DNA from: Candidula unifasciata
Taxonomy: Eukaryota; Mollusca; Gastropoda; Stylommatophora; Geomitridae
Length of the DNA: 64,000 bases
NCBI GenBank assembly: GCA_905116865.2
Contig: CAJHNH020006667.1
Location: 1,471,012-1,535,011, forward strand
Reading direction: 5' to 3'
The translations under genes were made by a program, and so were the position numbers. Numbering within the stretch: position 1 is the stretch's first letter; every line of letters starts with the position of its first letter. Below the pieces are notes generated by a model. It saw only the letters and a program-made list of their open reading frames with translations. It was not told where the DNA came from and did not search any database. This document shows, piece by piece, positions 32,966 to 43,860 of the stretch.

Positions 32966-33496
32966 CAGCGGCACTCAAACTTTTCCCACCGCGGCACCCT
33001 TGTCGGGCAACAACAAAAACAAAACAAAAATTCGCCGCACACCTACCCTCAAAGTGGTTTAAATATTTTGGAAAAAAAAGAAAGGAAAAAAAAAACGACA
33101 ATGCACATTTAATATTCACTTGTCTTTAATGCGATGAATGATACTGTTTTGGGTTAGTTTTTCATTATTTCCCTTTGTGTAAATGGGAAGATTAGTCAAC
33201 TTCACCCTCAAATCACTTGACCCACAAAGTTTGTTCCTGTATTTTTTCCCTATGTAATCGTACGCTGAGAATGCATTGCAGCCTTGTCAATAGTAATGTC
33301 TTCTGAATACACCTGCAAGCAGAACTCTTCTTGGCTTCCTTTACGGTATTTCTGTTTTAAACTGCTGTCCGCCTTGATCTCAAGCGGATTTGGAAAAATT
33401 GTCAATTACTGCTGCGGCACCCCTTGCATTTTTCATTGTTTCACTGTGCATGACAGTGTTGTCATGAGCACACAGCACCCAGTTTGAGAACCATTG
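32966..33496. mobile_element. hAT MITE, 531 bp
   Basis: Ends CAGCGGCACTCAAACTTTTC and CAGTTTGAGAACCATTG. Flanked by a perfect CACTAAAC at 32958-32965 and 33497-33504. The interior aligns with 56200-56656 (CCGCGGCACCC, TGTCTTTAAT, ATGA(T/C)ACTGTTT, CACCTGCA blocks), so the two are copies of one non-autonomous element. Confidence 0.92.
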
Positions 33497-33504
33497 CACT
33501 AAAC

Positions 33505-34019
33505 ACGCACCTACTCTTACCAGTGTCCCACTGTAGCATAGATATTTTAGCACTGGCCTAAGCAAACAGTCGTTTGAACATGGTGTCCAATATTCATTCG
33601 TCCTTATACACACATTAAAATGGTGTTTCCTCATCAGTACGGATCGAGCTCTGCTCATCATTGTAAAATGGATACTAGAGATCTGAGAACACAAACGCTG
33701 TCGCTGTTATAGTCAATAGTATTACCACATGGGTACAATTTCTTCACGGAAAGTGTGGACCTGGCCCCATGTTTCTAATATGCAGTTTTATTCCTACTCG
33801 AAAATGCCAGCAGCCGACATAGATACACATCATCACCATAATCACAACTGGGCTTTTCCTGTCTAAAATGGAGGATAGGCATAGCAGAATGTTTAGCTTC
33901 GGTGTTATTTTTGCTCCTGTCAACACTTTGCTAATGCAGTTTCCTCCTAAGGATGGAAGTCTACGGTCTCTCCATCTAAGCTGAGTTAAATGCGCGGAGC
34001 AGCACTGAGAGCTGTATTT
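33505..34019. other. Unassigned sequence
   Basis: A 145-codon minus-strand frame (33744-34181) spans into family E and shows no recognisable domain. Confidence 0.4.
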
Positions 34020-34340
34020 TTCTTGTAGAATGCCATTCATTTGTGCATCGGTTGTGTCGCGGTGTTCACGATGGCGGGTAGCCGGTTTGCGTGTGGGCTC
34101 GCGAAACACCATATGCAATAATTGTACGTGTGTGTGGCCAACTAACTGTGACTGACTACTTCTCTCAACGACAAACTGCATCTCTAGTGGCGACTGTCGG
34201 CTATAGCAATCGGCTTATGCATTTACTGTTTTTTTTTAAATAGGAGACTAGGGGTTATTTCATTTGACTTTCATTGGCACAGGAACGGATTAAGTATCCG
34301 GTGACCCGATAGCAGTAAAGTTGAAATCTTGACTACAATC
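34020..34340 (+). repeat. Dispersed repeat family E (copy 3)
   Basis: It shares blocks with 6330-6400 and with 90-570 as described there. It is the longest of the three and the only one linking both blocks, so it defines their order. Confidence 0.4.
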
Positions 34341-35054
34341 ATCAACATCCTGTTATGCCTTTAGATGTCACATAAGGCGCACAGTCTATTCCTTCATTAC
34401 GTTATATTGTCTAGTATGCTTTCGATATCATGGAAGGAATTCTGTCTAGCACATTAAGCCACTATCATCAGCGTTCGTTTTAGAGATTTTTTGTGTATGG
34501 ATGTCCAAGTTTCCATAATCCAGTTGTTTCCCATTTCAGTGCCTTTCTGGTGATTTCCTGCTTCCTTATTCTCAGGAGGAGCCAAGTATAGCGACATCTT
34601 CTTTGTTATATCACTTGATACCAGGTGTTGTCCAGACATGTTCTTTATTTCTTTACCTTACTTGCATTCATCCCACATAAAGTTCTCTAACTACGTCGTG
34701 ATTTCCGCTTAATATATCCAGTTTGTATCTCTTGTTTTCCTTTGCTGACTAGGTTGACTTTATTTGTGCCATAGTTCTAACTTTCCAAAAACCTATTCGT
34801 GATTTTTTTTTTTCTCTGTCTGGCTACTGACTTCTGCAGTGCGGCTTCCATTTGCAACATTATACACGCCCTTTGTACACCAGACTTTGTTAGTTTGCCA
34901 GAATGTCTTCCTTTCCTGTCAGTTTTTGAAGCGAGGTTTTTTTTTTTTACATTGTGTGGGAGTTGGCTCCCCACACAAGTCTCCTCCTTGGTCGTCCGGT
35001 CTTGGGATCGGTAATGGCCGAGATATACGTATGAATTCACGTATATTTTCTCTG
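34341..35054. other. Unassigned sequence
   Basis: Minus-strand frames at 34454-34639 and 34777-35136 show no recognisable domain. T-runs are present at 34804 and 34940. Confidence 0.4.
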
Positions 35055-35110
35055 GGCGCTGCAGTAGTGCAGTGACTAGACGCTTGTCCGCCAACCCGAA
35101 GGTCTTGTCA
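35055..35110 (+). mobile_element. Possible SINE-B head
   Basis: GGGCGCTGCAGTAGTGCAGT, GACTAGACGCTTGTCCGCC and CCCGAAGGTC resemble the 5' end of the 38450 copy (CTAGACACCTGC, CCGAAGGTCC). No body follows. Confidence 0.45.
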
Positions 35111-36666
35111 CCTTGCTGAATGAAACAAAGACACAAACTGATCTTTCATCACTGAAAACGAAACATTGACGGAAATTACCCACTGACTGACCACAGCAGC
35201 TATATCGCACTGGAGAAAATACTAACACACCCAGAGTTACCCACACCGCCTCCTGTAGAATATATATATTCTCCAGTAGGTCGTGGTTACACGCAGTCCA
35301 CATAGAGATCGATTCAATGATCGGAAAGAATGCAGTGTGGCGTGACCGAATGAACTCTGATGATGAGAGAGTTCAATAATTCAAGCATCGCTGTCTCGTA
35401 TCGCCAGCATCCAAAAAACCATGCGGGTAAACGACCATTACTAGATCATCTCACATGATTCCCAAGCTCAGATCGGGTTTCAGTTCTCTTCCCAGTTATG
35501 CTGTCTGACAGTGCTATCAAGTAATTTATTTCTGTCTTCATGATGCTACTTTCGAATAAAGTCTGCCGAGTTTCATTAGGTTTTCAATGCGAGGAATAGT
35601 GTTTTGTAATTCTTTCTTTAAAGCTGGCAAATATTTTATGTTTGTCAAATTCTTTCCGCGTAAGTTCAGCCCTATAAACTTTCTCAGAAGGGGTGGATCT
35701 AGACAAGCGCACTATGCAGGAAACCCAAAACAGAATAACAAACCATCACAGAACTAGTATCGTAAGCTGCTGTACGCTGAGAGATAGACAGGTGGGGATC
35801 CGAGCACTTGAGGATTGAGTGGTTCGATGTGCAGTAAAGATTGTCTGTCGACTAACTAACTAGCTGGCTGGCTGACTAAGTAAAAAATAAACTTTCTCAA
35901 TCTTCATAATGTGGCTAACTTCTGTTATCTATTTTTACTCAACAATGTATGCAGCAGGTCTTTGTGTAAAATATTTTTCTAGAGACATATTTTTTTTTCA
36001 AGATAATAGAATCTAAAGATCTCATGGGTAATTTTCCGCCTCTATAAATGTTTAACTATGCACCTTACACAGTCTTTGGTTTCGCTTGTTGGTCAGGTGG
36101 TAGTGGAAGAAATGTTTAAAAAAAAAAAAAAAAGTCTCTCTCGAATCCTCGGTAAGGCTAGGGATTTTTTTCTGTCGGGGACAAAATAAACTTCTCACCT
36201 GCACAGTCTTGGCGACAGCACTGGCCATGCGTCCGTAAATCCTGAGGCTCAAATTACACCGCAAAAGTGTTAAAATAAAGGCAGTAATTGGCAGTTTTTG
36301 GCTGAAATCTATGTTCTGGACAAAATACGCAGATACTGCAGCCTAGCTGTAAACCACAACACTATATGCCAATCGTCTTTATAAGGGTGGACGTAAAAGA
36401 AGGACTGTGCAGTTGACGAAGACGCGTGATATCGTTGGAAACATACGTTCTCGTAACAAGTCACACAATTTTTGCTAGGGTTAAACCCGGTAACGTTTGC
36501 GCTAGAAGCCCACAGTCAGTTCAAACACAGGCCTGGGCAACAGACAAGGCTGCCGAAATTTGTTGGGGCATAGTACCAAATAATTTTTGAAAAGATACAA
36601 AAACACACAAAAAGGTACTAAATTTTAAATTTGTATTTTAAAAACTCTGTTAAAACGTCTTTAACT

Positions 36667-36667
<1 letters not shown>
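35111..36667. other. Unassigned sequence
   Basis: CAGGCCTGGGCAACAGACAA at 36529-36548 resembles a hAT terminus but lacks a partner. Short A-run at 36118-36133. No gene was recognised. Confidence 0.4.

Positions 36668-36668
<1 letters not shown>

Positions 36669-36724
<56 letters not shown>
36669..36724. repeat. (CG)n then (CA)n microsatellite
   Basis: A short CG-alternating start then about 48 bp CA. Confidence 0.95.
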
Positions 36725-36725
<1 letters not shown>

Positions 36726-37409
36726 CTGGCTTACATTACATTTAATTATAAAATTATTGATTTATTACATGACTGTTATATAATTTTTTCTCGCTTTTTT
36801 TTTTTTTTTTGCACAGCAGCTGTGGTGGCTTCCAGTTGGTGAAATTAATGTCCAGGAGCAACAGCTTTCATCTCATAAATGCATTTATTGTTAAAGTCTT
36901 CAACGAAGAGCATTTTTTATAAATCGTACTATTATTAAGCTAAAAGAAAACTAAAACGTACCAAAAAATCGGACGTGGTACCTAAAGTACAGTTTTGCTC
37001 GGCAAGGGTGAAATACTACCAAATTTGTAAGCAAGTCAACTTCGCCAGCCATGACCAAAATTGTTGAAAGACGAGAGAACAATACAATTTGCGCGTGGTC
37101 GCCGACGTAAAATACCTTTTCCAACCCTGACAGTAGATACAACACAGGTGACAACAAAAATACACTACAAAACAATAAGGTGCGAGAGCATAATGTCAAC
37201 GGACGTCGCCATATCTTGTCGAGCTGCCACTCGTCAAAATGTTTACCGTAGACCTTTAGACTACTTTAGACCACGCGGAGCCCTGGTTCTATTCTCCTCT
37301 TGAATAGTTTTACCGATGGACTTTGAGTGTTCTGTTTCCTTAAAAAAATTGTGGGTTCCAAAACGCATGTGGTGTTCATGTTGTCAAAACTGTTCTTTAC
37401 TAACGACTC
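36725..37409. other. Unassigned sequence
   Basis: An 80-codon plus-strand frame at 37061-37303 has no domain. T-run of about 18 at 36796-36810. Confidence 0.4.
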
Positions 37410-38452
37410 AAAGGATACACTGGCATTTCGATATGAATACTGTAAGTGGCATACACTGACCTTTCGATATGAATACTGTAAGTGGCATACACTGACCTTT
37501 CGATATGAATACTGTAAGTGACATACACTGGCATTTCGATTTGAATACTGTAGTGACATACACTGGCCTTTCTTTATGAATGCTGTAAGTGGCAAATAGT
37601 GGCATTTTGATATGAATACTGTAAGTGACATACACTGGCCTTTCGATATGAATACTGTAAGTAGCATATAGTGGCCTTTCGATATGAATTCTCTAAGTGG
37701 CATACACTGGCATTTTGATATGAATACTGTAAGTGACATACACTGGCCTTTCGATATCAATACTGTAAGTGGCATACACTGGCATTTCGATATGAATTCT
37801 GTAAGTGGCATGCACTGACATTTTGATATGAATACTGTAAGTGGCATACACTGGCATTTCGACATGAATACAGTATGTGGCATACAATGGCATTTCGACA
37901 TGAATACTGTAAGTGGCATACACTGGCATTTCGATATGAATACTGTAAGTGGCATACACTGGCATTTCGATATAAATACTGTAAGTGGCATACACTGGCA
38001 TTTCGACATGAATACTGTATGTGGCATACAATGGCATTTCGACATGAATACTGTAAGTGGCATACACTGGCATTTCGACATGAATACTGTAAGTGGCATA
38101 CACTGACATTTCGACATGAATACTGTATGTGGCATACACTGGCATTTCGACATGACTACTGTAAGTGGCATACACTGGCATTTCGACATGAATACTGTAA
38201 GTGGCATACACTGGCATTTCAATATAAATACTGTAAGAGGCATACACTGGCATTTCGACATGAATACTGTAAGTGGCATTCACTGGTGTTTCGACATGAA
38301 TACTTAAGTGGCATAAACTGGCATTTCGATATGAATACTGTAAGTGGCAAACACTGGCATTTCGATACGAATACTGTAAATGGCATTCATTGGCATATCG
38401 ATATGAATACTGTAAGTGGCATATACTGACATATTGATATGAATACTGTTAG
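37410..38452. repeat. 36-bp satellite, about 28 copies
   Basis: The unit is ACTGGCATTTCGATATGAAT followed by ACTGTAAGTGGCATAC. Variants CGACATGAAT and GTATGTGG cluster in the middle (37860-38150), implying local spread of variants. One copy at 38305 has a 3-bp deletion (TACTTAAG). Since 36 is a multiple of three, both strands stay open for hundreds of codons, including a 337-codon minus-strand frame of a 12-residue repeat (MPLTVFMSKCQC). I regard this as a by-product, not a gene. Confidence 0.96.
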
Positions 38453-38697
38453 TGGTAGGCTGCCGTGGTGTAGCAACTAGACACCTGCATGTGGAACCGA
38501 AGGTCCAGCTTTCTGCCTTCTGGTCCTGACGGAACAGAACTTTGTTTTTAAATGACCTTGGCTCCCAGGTCGACCCAGACTTAAGTTGATACCAGGTAAA
38601 GTACTGGGAAGTAAAGGCGACCGGCGTGATGTTGATCGCACCACCCACTAAATGCCTAAATGCGTAGAAAAGGTTCCTTCTCTATTACTTTTACTAC
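38453..38697 (+). mobile_element. SINE-B, full length
   Basis: Head GGCTGCCGTGGTGTAGCAAC, CTAGACACCTGCATGTGG, then AAATGACCTTGGCTCCCAGG, TCGACCCAGACTTAAG, TACTGGGAAGTAAAGGCGAC, CACCCACTAAATGCCTAAAT, GTTCCTTCTCTATTACTTTT. It starts where the 36-bp satellite stops. Confidence 0.8.
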
Positions 38698-38789
38698 ACG
38701 TCATTGGTGTCCAGTTAGATAAGACCTGGGAACCTCTCTTATTTTCAAAAATCTTTCACGGACTTCAGACCTAATAACAGCCATACTAA

Positions 38790-39165
38790 GTAACATCTTC
38801 TTTTTCTGCCTTCTATCCCCCAATGGAGCATTGGTCCCTAAACCAACTCGCACCAAGCTGTTCTATCCTTTGCTATCCTATGCAGCTCCCCCCATGTCCT
38901 CCCCATCTTTTTAACTTCTCTCCATTCTGCATGTGTTTTTCTGGTCTGCCTTTATTTCTAAGCCCATGTGGGTTCCAGTGCAATTACAGTCTAGTTATAT
39001 TGTTCTCAGGTTTTCTCAGCGTCTTTTCTTCACCTCTTGGTCCACTGGAACTTGTTTAGTTCTCTCCCAAAGCTCTACATTAGTGATTCTATCATAACAT
39101 TTAATTCCCTCAATTTTGCACAGGCACAAGTTAATGAATGTTTGTAGTTTGTTATGAAAAACTTA
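38790..39165 (+). repeat. Dispersed repeat family G (copy 2)
   Basis: It aligns with 13290-13660. Shared end blocks are AGCTCTACATTAGTGATTCT, CACAGGCACAAGTTAATGAA and TGTTTGTAGTTTGTTATG. The pyrimidine-rich 78-codon frame is not supported as a gene. Confidence 0.55.
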
Positions 39166-39184
39166 TAATTCATCAATATTAGAT

Positions 39185-39455
39185 CCATGTATGGGTTCCA
39201 GGGCCGAATTGTAAATATATATATAAAAAAAAAAAAATAAAAAAAAAAAAAAAAAAGAACAGACCCACTGCCTCCAAACAAGCATGTCGTAAGAGTCGAC
39301 TAATTAGGAGGTTCTTTCGAAATCGGAGTGCATCTGCCTGAGAGGTAAGGAACCCACAGTCTAGATCTGTAAAACAGATGTGAATGTAGAACTCAAGTTC
39401 TTGAACAAGAAAAGGACAAAGAAGTAGAACGTGAAGAAGAAGATGATAAATATTA
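39185..39455 (+). mobile_element. SINE-C with A-tract insertion and GAA tail
   Basis: TGTATGGGTTCCAGGGCCGA, an A-rich stretch at 39227-39256 where other copies read GGGGAAAACAAG, GACCCACTGCCTCC, GTCGTAAGAGTCGACTAATT, GGAGTGCATCTGCCTGAGAG, then a shortened 3' part ending GTGAAGAAGAAGATGA. Confidence 0.75.
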
Positions 39456-39974
39456 GAATCTTGAAAAGAAGAGGAGCCTGCAGTTAAGCTGGAACCTCGA
39501 CTTAAAGCTACTAATGGACTCCTTATATTTGCTCTATGGAACTCTGGGGGATCATCAACTGGGAAACTGTTGTGTGTGATTTTCGGGGCCGATAGGCCGT
39601 CTAATTAAATCCTCACACTTCACTTGACTATATGTTCGCTATACATTTTGGCGAAAAACAGTGATATTTGATATTAACCTTTCTGGCAACACATTAGACC
39701 TATAATCCATACTTAGTGGTTAGTGTTTGATTCTTGTCCTGGCTAAGAATGGCAGTCTGACCCCCCCCCCCCCCGACCCCCTTCCCCTTTACGGTTGTTT
39801 ACAGTCTGCTGCGGTGTGCCGAATTACACCTTTTTTTTTTATTTTTTCAGGGATTCTGCCTATTTATTAGGCGCGGCGGGTTCGAATCTCCACGTGCCTA
39901 TACCTTTAAATATTTAGGTTGCCGTACATGCCCTATGAGCTCAGTTCCTTTAGTTTCCTGATAATTTACTGAAT
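39456..39974. other. Unassigned sequence
   Basis: C-run about 39761-39774, T-run about 39831-39840. An isolated B-box-like GCGGGTTCGAATCTCC at 39877-39892. Confidence 0.4.
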
Positions 39975-40145
39975 TCCTCGATGTGTTGGTGATGTCTCCG
40001 TTGCCGTCAATCGGTTCTGGTAACTATGTTCTTCCATGCCGCGATAGCAAAGGCTCAACATCATCTCCTTTGGTCTCCCTCTGCCTCTCCCCATTCTTTC
40101 CAGCTTGCTTGTTGTCATTACGACTAAATTCAGCCCGTATGAATG
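39975..40145 (-). mobile_element. Probable LINE 3'-end relic
   Basis: The minus-strand frame (39966-40154) reads SKLERMGRGRGRPKEMMLSL then ACC-type blocks. The GRGRPK tract resembles the GRPxxxW region before the C-terminus of non-LTR reverse transcriptases. See the similar relic at 29420-29620. Confidence 0.45.
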
Positions 40146-40337
40146 CATTTCCAATGCTTGTTTTATTTTTTATTTTTTGTGTGTCTGTAAGTAAATGTGT
40201 CCTTACAGTCGGAATTAACCACTTTTAGGGTGTAGGATTGGCAAGGGGGAGCCCGTAGTGGGCCTGATAATTAAAGGTCGCAGATTGTTAGTACAGTCTC
40301 CACAACTGTGCTGTGTAAGATATGTTTGTTATAACTT

Positions 40338-40454
40338 ACCCCCCCCCCACCCCCACCCCCCCCCACACCCACCCCCCCCCCCACCCACCCGCGCGCGCGC
40401 ACCCGCCCGCCCGCACCCACACACCCCCCCCCCCCACACACACACACACACACA
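40338..40454. repeat. C-rich/(CA)n low-complexity tract
   Basis: C-runs separated by CA, then GC-alternating, then (CA)n. The minus strand has more than six G-runs of at least four and should have strong quadruplex potential. Confidence 0.92.
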
Positions 40455-41019
40455 AAACGAATACCAAGGTCAGAAGTGCTAGAGCCGACAATATCGAACT
40501 CGCACAAACCTTTTGTAAAATACCATCATATTATTTGATGCACGGTGCTCACTCATTTGTACTCCACCCAGCAAGCCTATTATTAATTGACAATGCAGCG
40601 GCGTCCCCGAGTGTGACTAACCCACTCCTGAGCTCAGCATGCAGCGAAAAGCAGCTACTTGACAATGAAACGTTGAAAGCAAGTTCATTAACGCGCTTGG
40701 GATAATGGCAGTAAAAGAAAAAGACGCAGACTGGAGAGATTATGCACGGGTAATGAAAGCCTGCTTCAAGTTACAGTCGCATGTGCTTCCATTAATGTGT
40801 TAGTGTTGAATCAATAACAAGTTTACATTAACATTTTGCTTCAGTACTTCACAAGTGCAGGTTTGAGAACTGCCATATTGTGTTTAGGAACTCGTTATTG
40901 TTAAAACTTGGAAGATGTAATGGCTTTCAATGTTTGTTGCAGGCTGAGGTTAATCTGTTTTTTATATGAATCTGCACATGCTGTTAAAAATGCTACTGCT
41001 TGTGGTACTGTTGCTGCTA
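40455..41019. other. Unassigned sequence
   Basis: Nothing recognised. Confidence 0.45.
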
Positions 41020-41167
41020 ACTCCTCCTCCTCTTCGTATAACTCTTTCCTCTGCATCGTAATGCTTTTTCTTCTCCCCCTCTTCGGCATCTTCCTGTTTA
41101 GTCTTCTCTTCCTCATCCTCCTCCTTCTCCTCCTCCTCCTCCTTCTCCTTCTTCTTCTTCTTCATCG

Positions 41168-41253
<86 letters not shown>

Positions 41254-41381
41254 TAGTCTTCTTCTTCTTCTTCTTCTTCTTCTTCTTCTTCTTCTTTTTC
41301 TTCTTCTCCTTTTTCTTCTTATTTTTCTTCTTCCTCTTCTTCTTTTCTTCTTCTTCCTTATCTTCGTCTTCGTCTTCTGCT

Positions 41382-41413
<32 letters not shown>

Positions 41414-41602
41414 TTCTTCTTCTTCTTCTTCTTCTTCTTCTTCTTCTTCTTCTTCTTCTTCTTCTTCTTCTTCTTCTTCTGCTTTTTCTTCTGCTTCTGC
41501 TTTTTTCTTCTTCTTCTTCTTCTTCTTCTTCTTCTTCTTCTTCTTCTTCTTCTTCTTCTTCTTCTTCTTCTTCTTCTTCTTCTTCTTCTTCTTCTTCTTC
41601 AC
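41020..41602. repeat. Large TTC/TCC/(ATC)n/TTC array
   Basis: CTC/TTC-rich start, about 90 bp of pure ATC at 41163-41252, then about 350 bp TTC with TTCTGC and CGTCTTCG interruptions. The end ACCGACGACTGTACTCGTC recalls the SINE-C tail junction (ACCAGCTGTACACTCTGG at 62080-62097). Long His, Phe, Ser and Glu frames are artefacts. Confidence 0.95.
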
Positions 41603-41730
41603 CGACGACTGTACTCGTCTTACAAACTGACATAAGTTAATTTCTTACTTTTTTAAGCTACATTACAATTATTAAAGAGGTATACTGTTTCCGAAATAAA
41701 CATTTGCCAATACTGTGCTGCGCTATTTGT
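41603..41730. other. Unassigned spacer
   Basis: Short unique sequence between arrays. Confidence 0.5.
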
Positions 41731-42202
41731 GTCAACACTGAAGGACATACTGTATTCACAGTGGAGATAAAAAGCGTCCATTCTTCTTTGTCAACACCGC
41801 AGGATATACTGTATTCACAGTGGAGATAAAAAGCGTCCATTCTTCCTTGTGAACACCGCAGGATATACTGTATTCTCAGTGGAGATAAAAAGCGTCCATT
41901 CTTCTTTGTCAACACCGCAGGATATACTGTATTCTCAGTGGAGATAAAAAGCGTCCATTCTTCTTTGTCAACACCGCAGGATATACTGTATTCACAGTGG
42001 AGATAAAAAGCGTCCATTCTTCTTTGTCAACACCGCAGGATATACTGTATTCTCAGTGGAGATAAAAAGCGTCCATTCTTCTTTGTCAACACCGCAGGAT
42101 ATACTGTATTCACAGTGGAGATAAAAAGCGTCCATTCTTCTTTGTCAACACCGCAGGATATACTGTATTCACAGTGGAGATAAAAAGCGTCCATTCTTCT
42201 TT
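41731..42202. repeat. 59-bp satellite, 8 copies
   Basis: Units start GTCAACAC at 41731, 41790, then every 59 bp to 42144. They contain GCAGGATATACTGTATTCAC, AGTGGAGATAAAAAGCGTCC and ATTCTTCTTT. Copies are nearly identical except for the first. The period is not a multiple of three, yet it lacks stops in some frames, giving a 119-codon frame that cycles through all three phases. Confidence 0.96.
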
Positions 42203-42224
42203 AGTCAAGTTATACTTATGTATC

Positions 42225-42470
42225 ATAGCTGTCGTGAAGTGGGTACTACATTTGTCTGCAGGTTCGATGGTCAGAGGCTCAAATCTCCATCCAACAAGGT
42301 AGATTTTAAAATGTGATCTCGGTTTCCAGGTCAACCCAATCTTTATATGGCTAGCAGGGACAGTTCTGGGAAGTAAAGGTGGCTAGCATGATAATGATCG
42401 CATCACCCAACAAGTTCAGATTGGTCTGTTAACCATGGGGCTCACTAAAGTCAATCTTCTTCTACTACTG
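42225..42470 (+). mobile_element. SINE-B, full length
   Basis: B-box region GGTTCGATGGTCAGAGGCTC and CAAATCTCC, then TTCCAGGTCAACCCAATCTT, GTTCTGGGAAGTAAAGGTGG, CACCCAACAAGTTCAGATTG, then a (CTT/ACT)n tail. Confidence 0.75.
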
Positions 42471-42499
42471 CTAATTGAAAAAAAAGGGGGGGGGGATGG

Positions 42500-42745
42500 G
42501 GAAGCCGTTAAAAGCTCACCTATAGACCCAGATGTCGTCGCTTCAAATCCGGATGGTGCTGGACTTTCTTCTTCAAAAATGACCTTGGTTCCAGGATTGA
42601 TGCATCCTTAAAAAGGTCCCAGGTAAAAGTCGCAGGAAGTAAAGATGGCGCGTGTAATTCTGACCAAATCACATTTCAAGTGTCGATTGGTCTATAAAAT
42701 TTAGGTCTAACACTATACACCCAATATAAAAAAAGGTCCTTACTA
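42500..42745 (+). mobile_element. SINE-B, full length
   Basis: B box CGTCGCTTCAAATCCGG, then AAAATGACCTTGGTTCCAGG, AAGTCGCAGGAAGTAAAGAT, CGATTGGTCTATAAAATTTA, GGTCTAACACTATACACCCA, AAAAAGGTCCTTACTACTAC. Its tail runs into the trinucleotide sequence that is the hAT target. Confidence 0.8.
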
Positions 42746-42854
42746 CTACTGCTGTTGTTGTTGTTATTCCTCCTCCTCCTCCTCCACAACTACCTCCTAC
42801 TGCTACGACCACTAACACTACCCAAACAACAACAAAAACCACTACTGTTATTAC
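42746..42854. repeat. Degenerate (ACT/TGT/CCT)n tract
   Basis: Mixed trinucleotides following the SINE-B tail. It contains the left hAT target copy GTTATTAC at 42847-42854 and continues beyond the element at 44368-44420. Confidence 0.8.
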
Positions 42855-42942
42855 TAGGGCTGTACCGAATAGTCATTTTCACTATTTGGCCGAATACGAA
42901 TAGCTGGACCAACTATTCGGCCGAATACGAATCCGAATAGTG

Positions 42943-43700
42943 AATCATCATCATCAGGTGCTTTGCCGATTGGTATGGGCGATTATGCCACGCCACAGTT
43001 TGCGATCTCCTGCAGCATGTATTAGTTCGTGTGCTAACACACCTCCATGCCATGCAACAAGACTGTCAAGAATCTTATATCGTGTCTTCCTCTATCCCTC
43101 CCTTCCGTATATCTTTCCAGTGGTCACGATATGTTCCATTTTCCCTCACCTTATAACATGGTCGAAAAATTACAATTGTCTCCTTCTGATGTCTGTGAGT
43201 AGTTGTCTTTCGGCTCCAGCCTCTATCAAAACCTCTTGGTTGCTGTTTTTTTTTTTTTTTTTGCTGTCCAAAGTATTTTAAGCATCGTTCTGTAAAACCA
43301 CATCTATGAGCCTCAAGAAATTGTTTGGCTTGCCTACCGATTGTCCAGGACTTACAGCCATATGTTAAAACTGGATATATGTAGCAAGCAAGAATTCTTT
43401 TTCTAACCTTCAATGACAAAGATATAATGCATAAGATGTTCTTCATTTTATAAAATGCAGTTCTTGCCTATCCGATTCTGTTTCTTATTTCAGTATTGCA
43501 TCTTCCATCTGATGTTATCCACGTGCCCAGATACTTAAATTTCTGTACTTGTCCCAAAATAAAACCATTGACTTTTATTACACATTTAGGAATAATTATT
43601 TTCTTTGATACCACCATTACTTCTGTCTTCCCACTATTCAAACTGAGGCTTATTCTTTCACTTTCGCTGTGATAACTAATACCTAGGAATGAAAGTATTC
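42943..43700 (-). mobile_element. LINE C-terminal fragment inside the hAT
   Basis: Minus-strand translation with frameshifts: LNSGKTEVMVVSKK, QKFKYLGTWITSDGRCNTEI, a RKRILACYIYPVLTYGCKSW tract and a TI block, LKYFGQQ, RRRQ, KMEHIVTTGKIYGREG, ILDSLVAWHGGVLAHELIHA, AGDRKLWRGIIAHTNRQST. This is the non-LTR reverse-transcriptase thumb to its natural end, with a (TGA)n tail (TCATCATCATC, 42946-42956). It is interrupted by an A-run at 43243-43262 and several stops. The 5' boundary with hAT sequence is not sharp, and I could not find its target duplication. Confidence 0.85.
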
Positions 43701-43774
43701 TTAGTTTTATAACAAATAACTGAACTTGTAAATAGTCACTGTCCGCTAAGTTAATCCATGAAAGCGGCATGAGC

Positions 43775-43858
43775 TTAAAAAAATCGTTCCATGTTGTCAG
43801 CATTAAGGCAGTTTCTTTTCTCACTGAAGTTATTTCCAGCTGTACTAAACAGACGTTC
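43775..43858 (-). pseudogene. hAT transposase dimerisation-domain relic
   Basis: In one minus-strand frame the codons give ERLFSTAGNNFSEKRNCLNA then DNMERFF and a TAA stop at 43775-43777. The (S)ERxFSxAGNxxxxKRxxLxxxxxxxxxF pattern is the hallmark of the hAT C-terminal dimerisation domain. The protein upstream is missing: the eS30 retrocopy's poly(A) begins 2 bp before this segment. It identifies the host element as hAT independently of its ends. Confidence 0.85.
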
Positions 43859-43860
43859 AC

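Noticed and set aside
36529..36560. hAT element starting CAGGCCTGGGCAA
   Set aside because: No complementary end or 8-bp duplication was found.
37266..38279. 337-codon repeat protein
   Set aside because: The unit is 36 bp, so any stop-free frame stays open, and frames are open on both strands. There is no start context, splice or bias evidence for translation.
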